This document shows, in pieces, positions 52,429 to 62,096 of a stretch of DNA of 64,000 bases. Position numbers and translations under genes: made by a program. The notes under the pieces are model-generated. The model made no database searches, had not been told where the DNA came from, and saw nothing but the letters and a program-made list of their open reading frames with translations. The stretch comes from an uncultured Lachnospiraceae bacterium. Lineage in GTDB: Bacteria; Bacillota; Clostridia; Lachnospirales; Lachnospiraceae. Every line of letters begins with the position of its first letter. Position 1 is the first letter of the stretch. The stretch covers positions 391,890-455,889 of the forward strand of contig CAJUHH010000002.1 in NCBI GenBank assembly GCA_910585965.1, in the 5' to 3' direction.

Positions 52429-54609
52429 ATGAGCACACATGATTTTAAGGAACTCGTCTGGCGGGAAGTGGCATGGCAGAGGCCGTTTGCCATTGAGGCG
52501 GTGTGGGATATGCTCTCCCACCTTGCCGCCACACACCCGCGCGGCGCGGTGGTGTGGGAGTGCCGGGGCAGCGGCGGGAAAATCCGCTACCTGCTCGGCG
52601 CAGAACGCCAGCATCTTGATAAGATAGAACGCATTTTTAAGGCGCACGGGGATGTCCGTTTTGGGAGCATTTGCCAGACCCCACGGAAAGAGACCGCCGG
52701 GGCGGCGCAGCTAAAAACTTCCAAAAAACTGCTTTCCCTCAACATGAACACTTCCATGGCGGTGCTCCGGGCAGGGCTGGCGGCTCTGGCGAACACCGGG
52801 GAAAATGAGGAACTGGCAATACAGATCGTGCTGGGCGCTTCTTATGGCCCAGTGCCGCTCTCCGGCGGGATGCAGGACCCGAACGCCTCGTGGCTGGAGA
52901 TTATCACCGGGACGGTACAGAAAGCCACAAACGACATGGTGAAATCGGCAAAGGAAAAAGCCGAGCAGAGCGGGTTCCAAGCGGTGATCCGCATCGGCTC
53001 CAGTAACCGGAAGGACTATATTGACCCACTGCACAACCTGACCGCCGCTTTCCGCATTCTGGAATCGGCAGGCGTCAAAATTTATACCGCCAGCGAGAAT
53101 CCGAAGAAACTGACCGAGGCAGACGTGCCATGGCATTTCCCGCTCCGGCTGTCGGTGAAAGAGCTTTCCGGCTTCATGCTCCTGCCAGTGGGCGAGGATG
53201 CTCTGCCCGGAACTGCCCCGCTCCACCCCAAAGCTGCCCTGCCGCCCGGATGGTATAGAGAGCCGGAGTTTAAGAGCGGAGACCGGAGTTTTGCGGTTGC
53301 CCTGAATGGGGAAGGGCTCAGCATTTCCCCGAAAGACGCACTGGAACACACGATCATTTTGGGGCCTACGGGGAGCGGAAAGTCTACCGCCATGTTAAAC
53401 CTGATTCTTTCCGACATTAACGCCGGGCGGGGCGTCCTTGTGATCGACCCAAAGCAGGATTTGGTGGATGACGTGCTGGAGCGCATCCCTGCGCACCGCA
53501 GAGAAGATGTGGTGGTGATTGACCCGGCCAGCCCGGAGCCGGTAGGGTTCAATCCACTGACCTGTGCAAAGGGGCAAGATAAGGAACTGACTGCCGACAC
53601 GGTGCTTTCAGTCTTAAAAGAGATTTTTGCAGACAGCTGGGGTGTCCGCACACAGGATATTTTATCTGCCGCCATCCTGACACTCATGGAGGTGGACGGC
53701 GCTTCCCTGATGTGGTTGCCGGAACTTCTGACAAACGAAAAGTTCCGCGCTGACATCACAAAAAATGTAAAAGACGAAATCGCCCTGAAGCCCTTCTGGT
53801 CACGTTTTGAGAACCTGACCCCATATCAGCGGCAGCAGATGACTGAGCCCGTTTTGAACAAGCTCCGGCAGTTCCTGCTCCGCCCAAAGCTCCGTAACTG
53901 CCTGGGGCAGGGACACCCGAAGTTTGACTTAAATAGCCTTTACACCGAATCAAAGATTGTGCTGGTGCCGCTGAATAAAGGCGTTATCGGCGGTGAATCT
54001 GCAAGGCTGCTTGGCTCACTGATCGTCGGCCTGACCTGGACACTGGCGCTTGGCCGGGCAAATATCTCGCAGGAAAAGCGGAAAATGGTGAGCATCTACA
54101 TTGATGAATTGCAGGATTACCTCTCACTGCCAACCGATTTATCGGACGCATTGGCGCAGGCAAGGGGCATGGGGCTTGCGATTACCATGGCACACCAATA
54201 CCGTGACCAGCTGCCGGTGCTGCTCCGCTCCGGCGTGGATGCCAATGCCCGGAACAAGATTATTTTCGGCATCAGCGGGAAGGACGCCAAGGATATGGCG
54301 GCGATGGCTGACGGGCTGGAGGCGCTGGATTTTGCCTCGCTCATGCGCTACCACGTCTATGCCAGTTTCCAGAGCGGAGGCAGGAACACCGGCTGGGTGC
54401 AGGGCGTGACCCTCCCAAAGCCGGAACCCCTGCAGGGGGCGGCGGAGCTTAGGGCAGCCAGCATGGCGCGCTACGGCACACCAGCCGAAGCGGTAGAGGC
54501 AGAGCTGAAAGGGATATTTAAGGACACTGCCACCCTGCCGCAGGAAGAAGCAAAAGGGTTCAAAAAGAGCGGCATAGGACGCCGCAGGAAGGAGCAGAAG
54601 GATGAATAA
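52429..54609 (+). CDS. VirD4/HerA-like DNA-transfer ATPase (TraG/DUF87 type)
   Basis: A 726-residue protein behind AAAGGAGG. Walker A G-P-T-G-S-G-K-S is near residue 309, a V-I-D-P-K-Q-D block follows, and Walker B is Y-I-D-E-L-Q-D near 560. A TraG/TraD-like C-terminal region (G-L-A-I-T-M-A-H-Q-Y) is present. Coupling proteins of this class bring DNA to a membrane pore. There is no N-terminal membrane anchor in the protein itself, although a small membrane protein precedes it. It overlaps the replication-relaxation gene by eight bases. Confidence 0.82.
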   Translation: MSTHDFKELVWREVAWQRPFAIEAVWDMLSHLAATHPRGAVVWECRGSGGKIRYLLGAERQHLDKIERIFKAHGDVRFGSICQTPRKETAGAAQLKTSKKLLSLNMNTSMAVLRAGLAALANTGENEELAIQIVLGASYGPVPLSGGMQDPNASWLEIITGTVQKATNDMVKSAKEKAEQSGFQAVIRIGSSNRKDYIDPLHNLTAAFRILESAGVKIYTASENPKKLTEADVPWHFPLRLSVKELSGFMLLPVGEDALPGTAPLHPKAALPPGWYREPEFKSGDRSFAVALNGEGLSISPKDALEHTIILGPTGSGKSTAMLNLILSDINAGRGVLVIDPKQDLVDDVLERIPAHRREDVVVIDPASPEPVGFNPLTCAKGQDKELTADTVLSVLKEIFADSWGVRTQDILSAAILTLMEVDGASLMWLPELLTNEKFRADITKNVKDEIALKPFWSRFENLTPYQRQQMTEPVLNKLRQFLLRPKLRNCLGQGHPKFDLNSLYTESKIVLVPLNKGVIGGESARLLGSLIVGLTWTLALGRANISQEKRKMVSIYIDELQDYLSLPTDLSDALAQARGMGLAITMAHQYRDQLPVLLRSGVDANARNKIIFGISGKDAKDMAAMADGLEALDFASLMRYHVYASFQSGGRNTGWVQGVTLPKPEPLQGAAELRAASMARYGTPAEAVEAELKGIFKDTATLPQEEAKGFKKSGIGRRRKEQKDE

Positions 54610-55585
54610 CCTTATGAACAGCACAGTCACAACTGGATTCCCAGAAGGCGCACAAAGCGGCACTTTCACTCCTGATAAGGGAAAAGACGGATACCGTCCT
54701 AGAGCGGTATCTCCTGCCATAAGTGCGGCGCCGTCAAGGCTCACCAGAAAACGCCTGCTTGCACTGGAGACGGAACTCTCCGACCTCGACTGGCAGATTC
54801 TTGGCACCATCTGCCGGTGCCGGGCAATCCTCGGAAAACAGATTAAACGGCTTTATTTTACAGGCCGGGCGAGTAAAAATGCCAGCACGACCGCTGCCAA
54901 CCGCCGCCTGAAAGCCCTGTCTGATTTGGGGCTCATTGCCGCCGTCAACCGGAAGGTGGACTGCCGCAGCCGTGGCTATGTGGCATACATTTATTACCTC
55001 ACCGAAGCCGGCGAGCATATCCTGCAGATACACCGCCATGAGCCGGAAATCAGGAAACGCAACATTGAGCCATCCGTTGCAACCCTGGCGCACACTGTTT
55101 CCGTGGCTGAATGTTATGTGCTGGCGGTGGAGACCTGCCGGGAAGAGGACATGAAGCTTACAGAGCTCCAGGTGGAGCCGGACTGCTGGCGGCCATACCA
55201 GGGCAGTTATAAAAACCGCATCCTGAAACCTGACCTTGCCATTGTCACGGAAAAACAGGATTGGATGAGCCATGAAGAGGCATGGTATGAGCTGCGCTGG
55301 TTTATCGAGGTAGACTTAAACACTGAGGACATCCAGACCATTATCGGAAAGTGCCGCCGCTATTATGAATACTACAAAAGCGACACCGAGCAGCGCCTGC
55401 ACGGCGATGTATTCCCGCTGGTGGCCTGGATTGTAAAGACCGAAGCGCGGAAACGCTCGCTGATCCGGCACATCCGTGAGACTTTCCCGCAGTACCCGCG
55501 TATTTTCGCGGTTATCCTGCCGGATGAGTTTACCGGCATGCTCCGTGATGAACTGGATATGGAGGACTGCCTATGCCCGATTTGA
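54602..55585 (+). CDS. Replication-relaxation family protein
   Basis: A 327-residue protein with an N-terminal winged helix (about 50-110; D-W-Q-I-L-G-T-I...L-K-A-L-S-D-L-G-L-I) and a C-terminal nuclease-like region (L-K-P-D-L-A-I-V...F-I-E-V-D-L-N-T-E). This matches the replication-relaxation family of plasmids and integrative elements. It is encoded next to the ATPase, as is usual. It is the best candidate for a DNA-processing protein in place of a classical relaxase. Confidence 0.82.
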   Translation: MNNLMNSTVTTGFPEGAQSGTFTPDKGKDGYRPRAVSPAISAAPSRLTRKRLLALETELSDLDWQILGTICRCRAILGKQIKRLYFTGRASKNASTTAANRRLKALSDLGLIAAVNRKVDCRSRGYVAYIYYLTEAGEHILQIHRHEPEIRKRNIEPSVATLAHTVSVAECYVLAVETCREEDMKLTELQVEPDCWRPYQGSYKNRILKPDLAIVTEKQDWMSHEEAWYELRWFIEVDLNTEDIQTIIGKCRRYYEYYKSDTEQRLHGDVFPLVAWIVKTEARKRSLIRHIRETFPQYPRIFAVILPDEFTGMLRDELDMEDCLCPI

Positions 55586-55630
55586 TTTTTGATTTATCTG
55601 CCGCGGCGGGGCGGAAAGGAGGGAAGGGAC

Positions 55631-56068
55631 ATGATGTCTGAACAGGAAAAACAATATATCGTGAAGCAGAGGGCTCTGGGGAAGAGTTTTGTCCAGATTG
55701 GCCGGGAACTTGGCCGGGGCGAGAGTTCCGTGCGCTATGTCTTTAACCATATCATGGAAGAAGAACCAAAGGCAGATAAAGCTATCCCCACAGTGGTCCT
55801 GGGCGCAGGAACATCCGGCACGCCCAAATGCAAATACTGCGGCAGGGACTTTATGAGGCCTGCCATGGGCGGCAAGCAGCTGTTCTGTTCAGCCCATTGC
55901 CGCAACGCATGGGGCAATGAGCAGAAACGCCGCATTCCTTATGGCCGGGTCTGCGAGCAGTGCGGGCGTGAGTTTACTGCCTTTGGCAACCCGCATAAAC
56001 GGTTCTGCAGCCGGAAATGCTTTGCCGACAGTAGGAAAGCAGTGCAGGTGATGGAGGTGCGGGGATGA
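55631..56068 (+). CDS. Helix-turn-helix protein with two zinc fingers
   Basis: A 145-residue protein behind AAAGGAGGG. The N-terminal helix-turn-helix (E-K-Q-Y-I-V-K-Q-R-A-L-G-K-S-F-V-Q-I-G) resembles a resolvase-type DNA-binding domain. Two C-x2-C...C-x3-C fingers (about 70-95 and 110-137) follow. Probably a DNA-binding regulator of the element. Its stop overlaps the next start. Confidence 0.7.
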   Translation: MMSEQEKQYIVKQRALGKSFVQIGRELGRGESSVRYVFNHIMEEEPKADKAIPTVVLGAGTSGTPKCKYCGRDFMRPAMGGKQLFCSAHCRNAWGNEQKRRIPYGRVCEQCGREFTAFGNPHKRFCSRKCFADSRKAVQVMEVRG

Positions 56069-56238
56069 CAGATTTTGAACGCCAGCTCCGGTACCATGCC
56101 CTCTGCTGCATGGCGGACGACCTGCTGGGGCAGGGGCTTATCACGCTCAGTGAATACCACCGGATTTTACAGAAACTTTCACAGAAATACCTTGGCGGCA
56201 GCCCGCCGCCGGGAAAGGAGGAAAAATGTAATAAATAA
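56065..56238 (+). CDS. Small SHOCT-like protein
   Basis: A 57-residue protein starting in the ATGA overlap of the preceding stop. The segment L-L-G-Q-G-L-I-T-L-S-E-Y-H-R-I resembles the short SHOCT helix pair found beside recombinases on similar elements. Coding support is the start overlap and the conserved-looking pattern. Confidence 0.6.
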   Translation: MTDFERQLRYHALCCMADDLLGQGLITLSEYHRILQKLSQKYLGGSPPPGKEEKCNK

Positions 56239-56348
56239 AATATCACTTTAACAGCGAAACGACTGCGAGCGGTACACCGGGAATTTCTTTCTGCGGTGTG
56301 CCGCAGAGCCTCCCGTGACCGCCAATCAAAAAAGGAGGTGGGATACAG

Positions 56349-57296
56349 TTGTTTACACACAAATTTGGCATTGAGGTGGAGTTTACCGGCATCACCCGTG
56401 AAAAGGCGGCCGGTGCAGCCGCAGAATATCTGCACGGCAGCGCAAGGTATTCCGGCGGCTATTATGAAGCCTACGAAGTAACCGCGCCGGATGGGCAGGT
56501 CTGGAAGTTCATGTATGATGGCAGTATCAGATGCCAGAAGAAAAAGAACCGGAGGACTGTCGGCGCGGGCAGCAGCTACAGCGTGGAGATGGTCAGCCCG
56601 ATCCTCAGTTATTATGAAGATATCGGCAACATCCAGTCACTAATCAGGAGGCTGCGGAAAGCCGGGGGTTTTACGAATAATACCTGCGGCATCCATATCC
56701 ATCTGGACGGAGGCGAACACACCCCTCGCAGCATCCGTAACTTTGTGAACCTGATCGCCTCGCGCAATGATCTGTTTTACAAGGCTTTCCAAATCGCACC
56801 GGATCGGATGAACTACTGCAAAAAGATGGACGCTTATCTGGTAGAGCAGATGAACCGGCAAAAGCCAAAGACATTTGGGCAGATTGAAAGAATCTGGTAT
56901 GAGAAGTATGGCGGTAACCGCAACTCCCATTACCACCAAAGCCGCTACCATTTCCTCAATCTTCACAGTTTTTTCCACGGCCATCACACCGTGGAGCTGA
57001 GGGGCTTCAACAGTGAGCTCCATGCCGGGAAAGTCCGGGCCTATATCGTGTTCGCACTTGCGATGGACCATCAGGCCCTTACCCAAAAATCTGCATTCTA
57101 CCATAAAGTCCAGGCCGAGAACGAGAAGTTCGCCATGCGCACCTATTTAAACCGCATTGGCTTTATCGGTGAGGAATTTAAGAGCTGCAGGGAGCACCTT
57201 TACAAACATCTGGATGGAAACGCCGCCTGGCGCTACGGTAGCCGGGAAAATGTCAGAAGCCATATCGGGAACGGAGGGAATACACATGAAGGATAG
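56349..57296 (+). CDS. Amidoligase family protein
   Basis: A 315-residue protein with a TTG start behind AAAAGGAGG. The opening F-G-I-E-V-E-F-T-G matches the glutamine-synthetase-like amidoligase family, with the metal-binding E-x-E at residues 7-9. A G-I-H-I-H-L-D-G block (about 114) and H-H-T-V-E-L-R-G (about 215) follow. Family enzymes are predicted to make amide or peptide bonds on peptides or small molecules. It overlaps the cyclotransferase gene by 11 bases; comparative genomics has linked these two families before. Confidence 0.85.
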   Translation: MFTHKFGIEVEFTGITREKAAGAAAEYLHGSARYSGGYYEAYEVTAPDGQVWKFMYDGSIRCQKKKNRRTVGAGSSYSVEMVSPILSYYEDIGNIQSLIRRLRKAGGFTNNTCGIHIHLDGGEHTPRSIRNFVNLIASRNDLFYKAFQIAPDRMNYCKKMDAYLVEQMNRQKPKTFGQIERIWYEKYGGNRNSHYHQSRYHFLNLHSFFHGHHTVELRGFNSELHAGKVRAYIVFALAMDHQALTQKSAFYHKVQAENEKFAMRTYLNRIGFIGEEFKSCREHLYKHLDGNAAWRYGSRENVRSHIGNGGNTHEG

Positions 57297-57744
57297 GAAA
57301 GAAAGGCTCTACATCGCCTACGGCTCCAACCTCAATCTGGAGCAGATGGCACACCGCTGTCCTACGGCACAGGTCGTGGGGACAGCGACACTGAGGAACT
57401 GGCGGCTGATGTTCTACTCGGTAGCGACGATTGAACGCCACAAAGGCGGGGAAGTCCCCGTCCTGGTCTGGCGGATTCAGCCGGGTGACGAACAGGCGCT
57501 TGACCGCTATGAAGGCTGGCCCTGCCTTTACCGCAAGGAACGGCTGCGGGTCACGGTAAATGGCCGCCGGGTTTATGCGATGGCCTACATTATGAACACG
57601 GAAGGCAGACATTACTGCGCACCAGGCAGGGGTTATCTCTGGACAATCCACCGGGGCTACCTCGATGCGGATTTTGACCGGGAAATTCTTCTGAAGGCTG
57701 TGGAGGATTCAGACAAAGAGGGGAAGGCCGGCACTATGCCATAA
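57286..57744 (+). CDS. Gamma-glutamylcyclotransferase (AIG2/GGCT-like)
   Basis: A 152-residue GGCT-fold protein. The Y-G-S-N-L substrate loop is at residues 10-14 and the catalytic Glu region (D-R-Y-E-G-W-P) near 82. Such enzymes release gamma-glutamyl groups as 5-oxoproline. Coupled to the amidoligase, it may remove or recycle the group that the ligase adds. That pairing is inference. Confidence 0.85.
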   Translation: MKDRKERLYIAYGSNLNLEQMAHRCPTAQVVGTATLRNWRLMFYSVATIERHKGGEVPVLVWRIQPGDEQALDRYEGWPCLYRKERLRVTVNGRRVYAMAYIMNTEGRHYCAPGRGYLWTIHRGYLDADFDREILLKAVEDSDKEGKAGTMP

Positions 57745-57887
57745 TCCGGCATAATATCAAGACTTGATGGAAATGCCAATCTGAGTGACTAATAGTCTAT
57801 GGCAAGGGTAAAATCAGGAAATTGTAACTTACAGGCTGAGGGGGCGTCCTGCCCCCTCTTTCCAACATCAAAAGGAGATGATGCATT

Positions 57888-59225
57888 ATGAGGATTGAGA
57901 AATTAGACAGCCAGACAGCCAGTCCAAAGCACAGGAGGAAACGGGTGGCTGCCTATGTCCGTGTCTCCACGGAAAAAGAAATGGCGCTAAATTCTCTGGA
58001 AAATCAGGCGGAATTTTACACAGCGCAGATTCAGGCAGACCCCGATTGGGAATTTGCCGGTATCTATGAAGACCGGGGCATTTCCGGCACAAAGGAAATG
58101 AGGCCCGCATTCCAGCAGATGCTGGCGGACTGCCGGGCAGGGAAGATTGACCTGATCCTCACCAAAGCGTTCACACGTTTTGCCCGCAACACAGTGGTGC
58201 TTTTAAGCACCCTGCGCGAGCTGAAAGCCCTCGGGATAGATGTCTATTTCGAGAAAGACAATATCCATTCGCTTTCGGAAAATGGGGAATTCCTTATCAC
58301 CCTGCTCGCTGCTTATGCGCAGGCAGAAAGCTATTCTGCCAGCGAAAGCCAAAAGTGGCGCATCAAAAAGGCCTTCGAGGAGGGACGCACCACGATTGGG
58401 AAAATGATAGGCTACCGTCTGAAAGACGGGATGCTGACAGTCGTACCAAAAGAAGCAGAAATTGTGCGGCAGATATTTGGGGATTACCTCTCCGGCATGG
58501 GGGAAAATGCCATTGCCAAAAAACTCATCCGTATGGGCATAGCGCCGGCGCGCAGCCAAAGGCTCTGGAACCGCACCAGCATCCGGCGCATCCTTACAAA
58601 CGAAAAGTACTGCGGGAACATGCTGTTACAGAAAACCTATACTGAGAATTATATCAGCAAAAAGACGATAGAAAACCGTGGGGAAAGGACACGGTATCTG
58701 GTGGAAAACAGCCATGAGGCTATCATCCCCAAAGAAATGTTCGATGCCGCACAGGCAGAAAGGAGAAAACGCCGGGAAAAAATGAAAGCAGACGGCAGAC
58801 AGTGGTCGAGGCGCTATCCTTTTTCCGGGATAATCGAATGCGGGGAGTGCGGCATGCATTACCGCCGCCGGATTGCCAATGCGGGGACTCCATATGAACA
58901 GGCAGCGTGGATATGCCGGACTTTTTCTACTTATGGCAAAGAGTTCTGCCACAGCAGACAGATACCCGAAGACATCCTGATTGCAAAAACAGATGAAGTG
59001 CTGGGCAGTGACGACCTGGAAACCGCTGTGCCTGCGATGCTTTCGGCAATCCGTGTGGTAGGAGCCAATCACCTTGTCTATGTGTTCGGGGATGGCTCGG
59101 AGCAGGACGTATTTTGGGAGCACCATTCCCGTAAGGAAAGCTGGACAGAAGAAAAGCGGCAGAAAGCGCGGGAACTGGCCCTTGAGCGGAACCGCCGGAG
59201 AAAGGAGGGAAACAGCGATGCCTGA
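57888..59225 (+). CDS. Serine recombinase (large resolvase family), copy 1
   Basis: A 445-residue protein behind AAAGGAG. The catalytic Ser is in Y-V-R-V-S-T (residue 27), with the usual L-x-x-Q and R-F-A-R-N motifs of the resolvase domain. A recombinase domain (about 170-270), a zinc-ribbon C-x-x-C...C-x-n-C (about 322-365) and a short C-terminal tail follow. Members integrate or excise elements at short core dinucleotides. It overlaps the second recombinase by eight bases. Confidence 0.93.
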   Translation: MRIEKLDSQTASPKHRRKRVAAYVRVSTEKEMALNSLENQAEFYTAQIQADPDWEFAGIYEDRGISGTKEMRPAFQQMLADCRAGKIDLILTKAFTRFARNTVVLLSTLRELKALGIDVYFEKDNIHSLSENGEFLITLLAAYAQAESYSASESQKWRIKKAFEEGRTTIGKMIGYRLKDGMLTVVPKEAEIVRQIFGDYLSGMGENAIAKKLIRMGIAPARSQRLWNRTSIRRILTNEKYCGNMLLQKTYTENYISKKTIENRGERTRYLVENSHEAIIPKEMFDAAQAERRKRREKMKADGRQWSRRYPFSGIIECGECGMHYRRRIANAGTPYEQAAWICRTFSTYGKEFCHSRQIPEDILIAKTDEVLGSDDLETAVPAMLSAIRVVGANHLVYVFGDGSEQDVFWEHHSRKESWTEEKRQKARELALERNRRRKEGNSDA

Positions 59226-60645
59226 GAAAACCATACGCGTGATCCAGCCGACTGCCAGCCAGCATGGCACAGAAAATACTGCCGCCCCGGCCAAACGCAG
59301 GGTGGCAGCCTACGCCCGTGTCTCCACGGACGAGGATGAGCAGCTTAACAGTTATGAAAATCAGATAAATTACTACACCCGCTATATCCAGTCCAGACCG
59401 GAATGGGAGTTTGTGGGGCTGTATTCGGACGAAGGGATTTCCGGCCTGAACACCAAAAAGCGTGACGGCTTTCGGCAGATGGTAGAGGATGCCCTGAATG
59501 GGAAAATTGACTTAATCCTCACAAAGTCCATCTCCCGCTTTGCCCGTAACACGGTGGATACCCTTGTGACCATCCGCCAGCTGAAAGACAAAGGCGTGGA
59601 GGTGTATTTCGAGAAAGAGAACATCTACACGCTGGACAGCAAAGGGGAGCTCCTCATCACGATCATGAGCTCCATTGCGCAGGAGGAATCCCGTTCTATC
59701 AGCGAGAATATCACGTGGGCGAAGCGCAAAAACATGGAACGCGGCAAGGTGAGCATGTCCTACGGACAGTTTCTCGGCTACGAAAAAGGGGAAGACGGGA
59801 AACCGCAGATTGTGGAAAAAGAGGCGGCAGTTGTCCGGCGGATTTATAACCTTTACCTTGAAGGCAAGAGTGTCCGGGAGATTGCACGGATTCTTACCGC
59901 AAGGAAAGTTCTCACGCCGTCCGGCAAAAACTGTAACTGGAGCGTGTCGACCATCATGAGCATCCTCCGGAATGAGAAATACAAAGGCGATGCCCTGCTC
60001 CAAAAAGTCTATACGGCAGATTTCCTTAATAAGAAGGTGGTCAAAAATACGAATGTCCTGCCACAGTATTATGTGGAGAACTCCCACCCTGCCATTATTG
60101 ACGGGGAGACCTTTGACTTGGTACAGGTGGAACTGGCAAAGCGCGGCGGATGCAGCCGTGGGCGGCGGGCAAAATCCGTTTTCGACCGCAAAGTCATCTG
60201 CGGCGACTGCGGGCATTTCTACGGACAGAAACTCTGGTATTCCGATTCAAAAGAGCGGGTTTATGTCTGGCGGTGCACGCATAAATACGATACGGAGCCA
60301 AACTGCCAGACACCGGTGGTTAGGGAAAGTGACCTGCAGACGGCATTCCTGGTCACGTTCAACCATCTTTTACGGGGCAGGAAAGGCTATGTCGCCGAAC
60401 TGGAAAGGGAAGTGGAAACCGCCCGGCCCGCAAGGGCAGGGGAAATCCAGCGCTACCTGAAGTCCCTGAAAACGCAGCCGGAAACCGTCAGGACGTTCAG
60501 CGGGAGTGCATTTATTGCCCTGGTGGACAAAATCACTGTACGGGCAGACGGCCACATGGCTGTGAGCTATAAGGATGGGCTGGAGGTCAGCGTTAGCGAA
60601 GGCAGAGAATGGAGGGGCAGCGATGACAGCGGAAAAACTTTTTGA
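59218..60645 (+). CDS. Serine recombinase (large resolvase family), copy 2
   Basis: A 475-residue protein behind AAAGGAGGG. The catalytic Ser is at residue 36 (Y-A-R-V-S-T), R-F-A-R-N follows, then the recombinase domain and a zinc ribbon (C-G-D-C...C-x-n-C). It is a paralogue of copy 1 with a different C-terminal part. The two are translationally coupled, which fits a two-recombinase system in which both are needed, or one integrates and the other excises. Confidence 0.93.
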   Translation: MPEKTIRVIQPTASQHGTENTAAPAKRRVAAYARVSTDEDEQLNSYENQINYYTRYIQSRPEWEFVGLYSDEGISGLNTKKRDGFRQMVEDALNGKIDLILTKSISRFARNTVDTLVTIRQLKDKGVEVYFEKENIYTLDSKGELLITIMSSIAQEESRSISENITWAKRKNMERGKVSMSYGQFLGYEKGEDGKPQIVEKEAAVVRRIYNLYLEGKSVREIARILTARKVLTPSGKNCNWSVSTIMSILRNEKYKGDALLQKVYTADFLNKKVVKNTNVLPQYYVENSHPAIIDGETFDLVQVELAKRGGCSRGRRAKSVFDRKVICGDCGHFYGQKLWYSDSKERVYVWRCTHKYDTEPNCQTPVVRESDLQTAFLVTFNHLLRGRKGYVAELEREVETARPARAGEIQRYLKSLKTQPETVRTFSGSAFIALVDKITVRADGHMAVSYKDGLEVSVSEGREWRGSDDSGKTF

Positions 60646-60892
60646 ACTGGCCTGTGCCGGGGAAACCGAAACTCTAAGGAAACTTTATCATAGTGGGCAG
60701 CGGTTAGACGTAACCTATAAGAAATTTGGCAAAGAACACTCCCTTATCATAGGTGCGTTCCGCAACCGGCAGTGGGATACGGCGCGCTGGCTCCTTGGAA
60801 ACGGCGCAAAGCTGACACCGGCAGAACAGGCGGAAATCAATGACCGGTACCAGGAGATGCAACTCATTGAAAAAATGCAGAAAAATTCATAA
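60623..60892 (+). CDS. Small ankyrin-like protein
   Basis: An 89-residue protein starting inside the recombinase gene (23-base overlap). The pattern L-F-E-L-A-C-A-G-E-T-E-T-L-R-K-L and W-L-L-G-N-G-A matches ankyrin repeats. It may bind the recombinases, given the coupling. Confidence 0.7.
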   Translation: MTAEKLFELACAGETETLRKLYHSGQRLDVTYKKFGKEHSLIIGAFRNRQWDTARWLLGNGAKLTPAEQAEINDRYQEMQLIEKMQKNS

Positions 60893-60982
60893 GCCAGTAC
60901 TTATCCGGGAGGGGCATATGTTATATCTTAATGCCGCCTCCCGGAAACCATGTAAAACAAAAACACAAAGGAGGGAACAGAC

Positions 60983-61915
60983 ATGAAACTTACACTGAAT
61001 GCTGAAAACCGCAAACCGCTGGTAGACTTAATCAGCAGATTTACCGGGGAGGCCGCCGTCTACATGAGGATGCCGACTTACGCCTACCGGATTGGAAGCT
61101 ACACGGTGACACGCGAGGGGAATCTGGAGGCGCCGGATGATTTAGATTTTGACGTTATCCATGCCCTTTATAAGACTCTGGCGGGCGGCGGGTATTATCC
61201 CAAAGAGGATGAACCTGTCGCGGAAAACACCGAAGAAGAGGAAACCGCAGGCCAGAATACTGGAATGACAGAAAATGTCAGGACAAATGAGGATGCAGAT
61301 ACAGCGGTGCAGACTAAAACTGCCGGGGAACCTCCATCGGAGGACAGCAGCCTTTCCAATCCTACAGAAACTCCCGGCCTGCCCACGGATGTCCTGGCGC
61401 GGCTGGGTGCGCTGCGCATTGCCCTGATCAGGGAAATCAACCGCCAGATTAACGGGATTATCCGTGACGGTGGTGCAGATACACCGCACAGGAGTACCCC
61501 TGTTATAAGGGAAAACCCCGGGCAGGCGATAGCATCGGGAGAAACTATGGGCATTGCTCTTTATGGGGACATCAGCACCCTGCGGGGGACAAAGCCTACA
61601 TTTGTGAGGTATGGGGATGAGGTTATCCCCGTGACTTCCTGGAAACGGGCTTTCGCTGCCGTCCTTGACATCTGCAACCGGGAGGAACACTATCACGAAG
61701 CGCTCCTTGCCATCCGTAATGAAACGTTGGGGCGGAGCCGGAAAGTCATAGCGGATTCTCCGCAGGGAATGTTGTCCCCGCTAAAGGTTGATGACAACCT
61801 TTATATTGAGACGAATTTCAGCACGGAGGTGCTGCTCAAACTGCTTAGGGACCGTATCCTTAACAGGATCGATTTCGACAGCAGAAGTATCACCTTTGAA
61901 TACTGGCGTCCGTGA
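60983..61915 (+). CDS. Hypothetical protein with acidic linker
   Basis: A 310-residue protein behind AAAGGAGGG. A globular N-terminus (about 1-70) contains F-T-G-E-A-A-V-Y-M-R-M-P-T-Y-A-Y. An acidic, Thr-rich linker (about 75-135) and a C-terminal domain (about 195-310) follow. Similar proteins on Firmicutes elements are often labelled virulence protein without functional evidence. No motif gives a role. Confidence 0.65.
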   Translation: MKLTLNAENRKPLVDLISRFTGEAAVYMRMPTYAYRIGSYTVTREGNLEAPDDLDFDVIHALYKTLAGGGYYPKEDEPVAENTEEEETAGQNTGMTENVRTNEDADTAVQTKTAGEPPSEDSSLSNPTETPGLPTDVLARLGALRIALIREINRQINGIIRDGGADTPHRSTPVIRENPGQAIASGETMGIALYGDISTLRGTKPTFVRYGDEVIPVTSWKRAFAAVLDICNREEHYHEALLAIRNETLGRSRKVIADSPQGMLSPLKVDDNLYIETNFSTEVLLKLLRDRILNRIDFDSRSITFEYWRP

Positions 61916-61950
61916 CAGGGGGATAGTTCTTTAAGCACATTATTTCTGAG

Positions 61951-61976
61951 AAAGACCCGCGGCTGCGGGTCTTTTC
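61951..61976 (+). terminator. Rho-independent terminator of the recombinase operon
   Basis: AAAGACCCGC, a GGCT loop and GCGGGTCTTTT form a 10-bp stem with a T tract. Confidence 0.82.
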
Positions 61977-62096
61977 CATGTACTGTGCCGGGAACACCGT
62001 TGGCCTGAAAGGAAGGAGTTCCTTTTTGATAAATAAAATGCTATAATATAGATAAAATAAAAAGAACCTAACGATTATTTAGAAAGGAGCGGTACA

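Noticed and set aside
52187..52432. 81-codon frame starting at 52187
   Set aside because: The overlapping 52197 frame has two membrane helices and a plausible ribosome binding site, while this one is Arg-rich without any pattern.
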